Of a stretch of DNA of 7,203 nucleotides, positions 5,750-7,203 are shown in pieces. The position numbers and the translations under genes were made by a program. Origin of the DNA: Candidatus Solibacter sp. (GTDB lineage Bacteria > Acidobacteriota > Terriglobia > Bryobacterales > Bryobacteraceae); NCBI GenBank assembly GCA_026394025.1, contig JAPKZC010000367.1, positions 1-7,203 of the forward strand, given 5' to 3'. A model generated the notes under the pieces. That model did no database searches. It was not told the DNA's origin and saw only the letters and a program-made list of their open reading frames with translations. Position 1 is the stretch's first letter. Each line of letters opens with the position of its first letter.

Positions 5750-7203
5750 TTATTTCTTGCCGTCCAGGCTGCCCGGCGCCAGATACAGGAGGTCGATCGT
5801 CCCCACGCGCTCTTTCACCGGAAGATAGGCATACCAGGGCTGTATGTTGGGATACCGGTATTCCAGGCCGTATTGCGTGGCGTGATCCATCGTGGGACAC
5901 ACCGCGGTCCAACCTTCGGCGGGTTGCAGCGGGTGGATGTTCTGGATCCGCGGCAGGCCGGGATAAGTCTCCAGAAAGCTGTTGTCATACGAGTTGACGT
6001 ACCCGTAGTTCACCTGTGTGGCGCCCAGTTGCTTCAGACGCGCCGCCAGGCGTTTGATATCCTGTCCCCAATCGTAGTCGGAATCGCACAGCACGCGGTC
6101 GGGCTGGCCCCGCACCAGTTCGTTGAAGTACGGAATGTAATCCGGATGATGCAGCGCGCCGGCCGCCGCCACCCACAGCACCAGCCCAACCGCCACCACC
6201 CCTGCCCACGCTCTGCTGTTGGACAGGCGCGCCAGTTGCACCAGTCCCACCGACGCCACCACGGAAAACGCCAGATACACCGGCAGCACGTGACGCACTC
6301 CGATGTTCACGTTGCCGGCCATGGCGGGCAGCAGAATGCCCGTTGAGAAGGCCAGCGGCATCAGGTACACCACGCGGCGCCGATTTTTCCAGCACACGCC
6401 CATGCCCACCAGCACCAGCACCAGCAGCCCGAGCGGCGTCTTCACCCCCAGCGCCACCGGGAAGTAATACCACCAGCCGTAACGCCGCGCCTCACCCAGC
6501 AGCCACGCCGGATGGCCTTCCGTGTTGTGCAGCAACGCCACGCGGATGCCGTCGAAGTATTCCCACGCCGGCAGGCTCACATTCCAGAACGGCACCTTGC
6601 CGAACGAGAAGAAGTACCCCGCCCACACCGTGAACAGGCAGACGCCCACCGCGATGGCGAAACTGGACGCGCGTTCCTTCACCAGTTGCTTGAGCCCCTC
6701 CATACCCGGACGCTCCGCCGCCAGGTAGAACCCGAGCCCGATCCCCGCGCCCATGGGAAAAAATCCCAGCGTGGTGAACTTGCTGAGCAACGCCAGCGCC
6801 ATACAGAATCCGAAGACCACACCGTGTTTGCCAGTGGGCTCCTCGGCCCAGACCAGCATCGCCACAAAGGCAGCCCCCAGGCACGCCGTGAGGCCCATGT
6901 CTGTGGTGGCCAGGCCGGCATGCGCCAGGACGGTCGGAATCAGCGTCAACAGGCAGGTGGCGATTATCCCGCTCGCCGTCCCGAAGTAACGCCGCGCCCA
7001 GTAGAACACCACCAGGCACCCCAGCACGAAGAAGGGCAGGTTGCCCAGCCGCATGCGCATCACGGTTTGTTCCGGATGATGTTCGTAGGTGATCAGGTCC
7101 CAGCCTTCCAGTTGAAAGGTCGGCTGGCCGCGCGGGCGCGTGCCGGAAAGGTACGGCAGCAGCGCGATCATGGCGCGCGTCAACGGCGGATGCTGCGTCT
7201 CGT
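5750..7203 (-). CDS. Membrane glycosyltransferase GT-D paralogue, N-terminus outside window
   Basis: The reading frame is open to the window edge: the first full codon (7199-7201) starts E-T-Q-H-P-P-L-T-R-A-M, matching residues 84-94 of GT-A, so roughly 83 N-terminal residues, including the expected Asp-Glu catalytic loop, lie beyond the end. A TTG at 7181-7183 is internal (the Leu of HPPL), not the start. The 483 visible residues carry the same blocks: TTDM, SKFT, GWWYYFPVALGVKTP, NVNIGVRHVLP, DSDYDWGQ (bases 6062-6085), EGWTAVCPT and APGSL, ending in GKK and TAA at 5750-5752. Its C-terminus is nearer to GT-A than to GT-C (ATQYGLEYRYPNIQPW against TTQYGLFFRYPNMQPW). About ten membrane segments precede a soluble tail of about 130 residues. 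It is the upstream gene of a two-gene minus-strand operon with GT-C. The catalytic acidic pair cannot be checked here. Confidence 0.83.
   Translation of the reverse strand, partial: ETQHPPLTRAMIALLPYLSGTRPRGQPTFQLEGWDLITYEHHPEQTVMRMRLGNLPFFVLGCLVVFYWARRYFGTASGIIATCLLTLIPTVLAHAGLATTDMGLTACLGAAFVAMLVWAEEPTGKHGVVFGFCMALALLSKFTTLGFFPMGAGIGLGFYLAAERPGMEGLKQLVKERASSFAIAVGVCLFTVWAGYFFSFGKVPFWNVSLPAWEYFDGIRVALLHNTEGHPAWLLGEARRYGWWYYFPVALGVKTPLGLLVLVLVGMGVCWKNRRRVVYLMPLAFSTGILLPAMAGNVNIGVRHVLPVYLAFSVVASVGLVQLARLSNSRAWAGVVAVGLVLWVAAAGALHHPDYIPYFNELVRGQPDRVLCDSDYDWGQDIKRLAARLKQLGATQVNYGYVNSYDNSFLETYPGLPRIQNIHPLQPAEGWTAVCPTMDHATQYGLEYRYPNIQPWYAYLPVKERVGTIDLLYLAPGSLDGKK

Noticed and set aside
4776..5912. 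Open frame of 378 codons on the minus strand, offset from GT-C and running into the end of GT-D
   Set aside because: Overlaps two well-supported genes in another frame; its product is Arg/Gly-rich and shows no family features.
126..7203. Transposon or composite element bounded by the inverted paralogues
   Set aside because: No transposase, target duplication or long identical DNA arms are seen; the paralogues are too diverged at the nucleotide level to act as inverted repeats.

Overview
The window looks like a piece of chromosome from a GC-rich, Gram-negative-type bacterium. My best guess is Acidobacteriota of the Solibacter/Bryobacter kind. This rests on the base composition and on the gene mix: several ArnT/PMT-type membrane glycosyltransferase paralogues with a DWGQ-containing C-terminal domain, a HGSNAT/DUF5009-type acyltransferase, and an exported DUF2911 protein. 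It is an inference from family habits, not from a marker gene. I see no rRNA, tRNA, CRISPR array, transposase, integrase or phage gene.

Layout from left to right. The end of a PLP-dependent alpha-oxoamine synthase (1-107, +) is followed after 18 bases by a 559-residue membrane glycosyltransferase, here called GT-A (126-1805, +). GT-A overlaps by four bases a membrane acyltransferase of the HGSNAT/DUF5009 family (1802-2858, +). That second gene is broken: its two halves lie in different frames, and the conserved loop expected between them is missing. Eight bases further on, convergent, is a secreted DUF2911 protein (2867-3400, -). A 201-base divergent intergenic region (3401-3601) separates it from a single-domain hemerythrin (3602-4018, +). 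Fifteen bases beyond, convergent, are two more glycosyltransferases of the same family on the minus strand: GT-C (4034-5743) and, upstream of it with a 6-base gap, GT-D (5750-7203), whose N-terminus lies outside the window.

Three paralogous GT-C-fold enzymes therefore occupy about 65% of the window, one on the plus strand and two on the minus strand. Such enzymes normally take a sugar from a polyprenyl-phosphate carrier on the outer face of the inner membrane and attach it to a lipid, glycan or protein. An HGSNAT-type enzyme moves an acetyl group from cytosolic acetyl-CoA across the membrane onto a sugar. The GT-A/acyltransferase pair could thus have made and acetylated an envelope glycan, with the acetylation step apparently lost or mis-sequenced here. 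Substrates cannot be read from the sequence. The hemerythrin and DUF2911 genes have no obvious link to this theme.

I found no convincing evidence of a wholly new system. The points most worth a second look are the deletion plus frameshift in the acyltransferase, the three diverged paralogues in inverted orientation, and their shared C-terminal domain.
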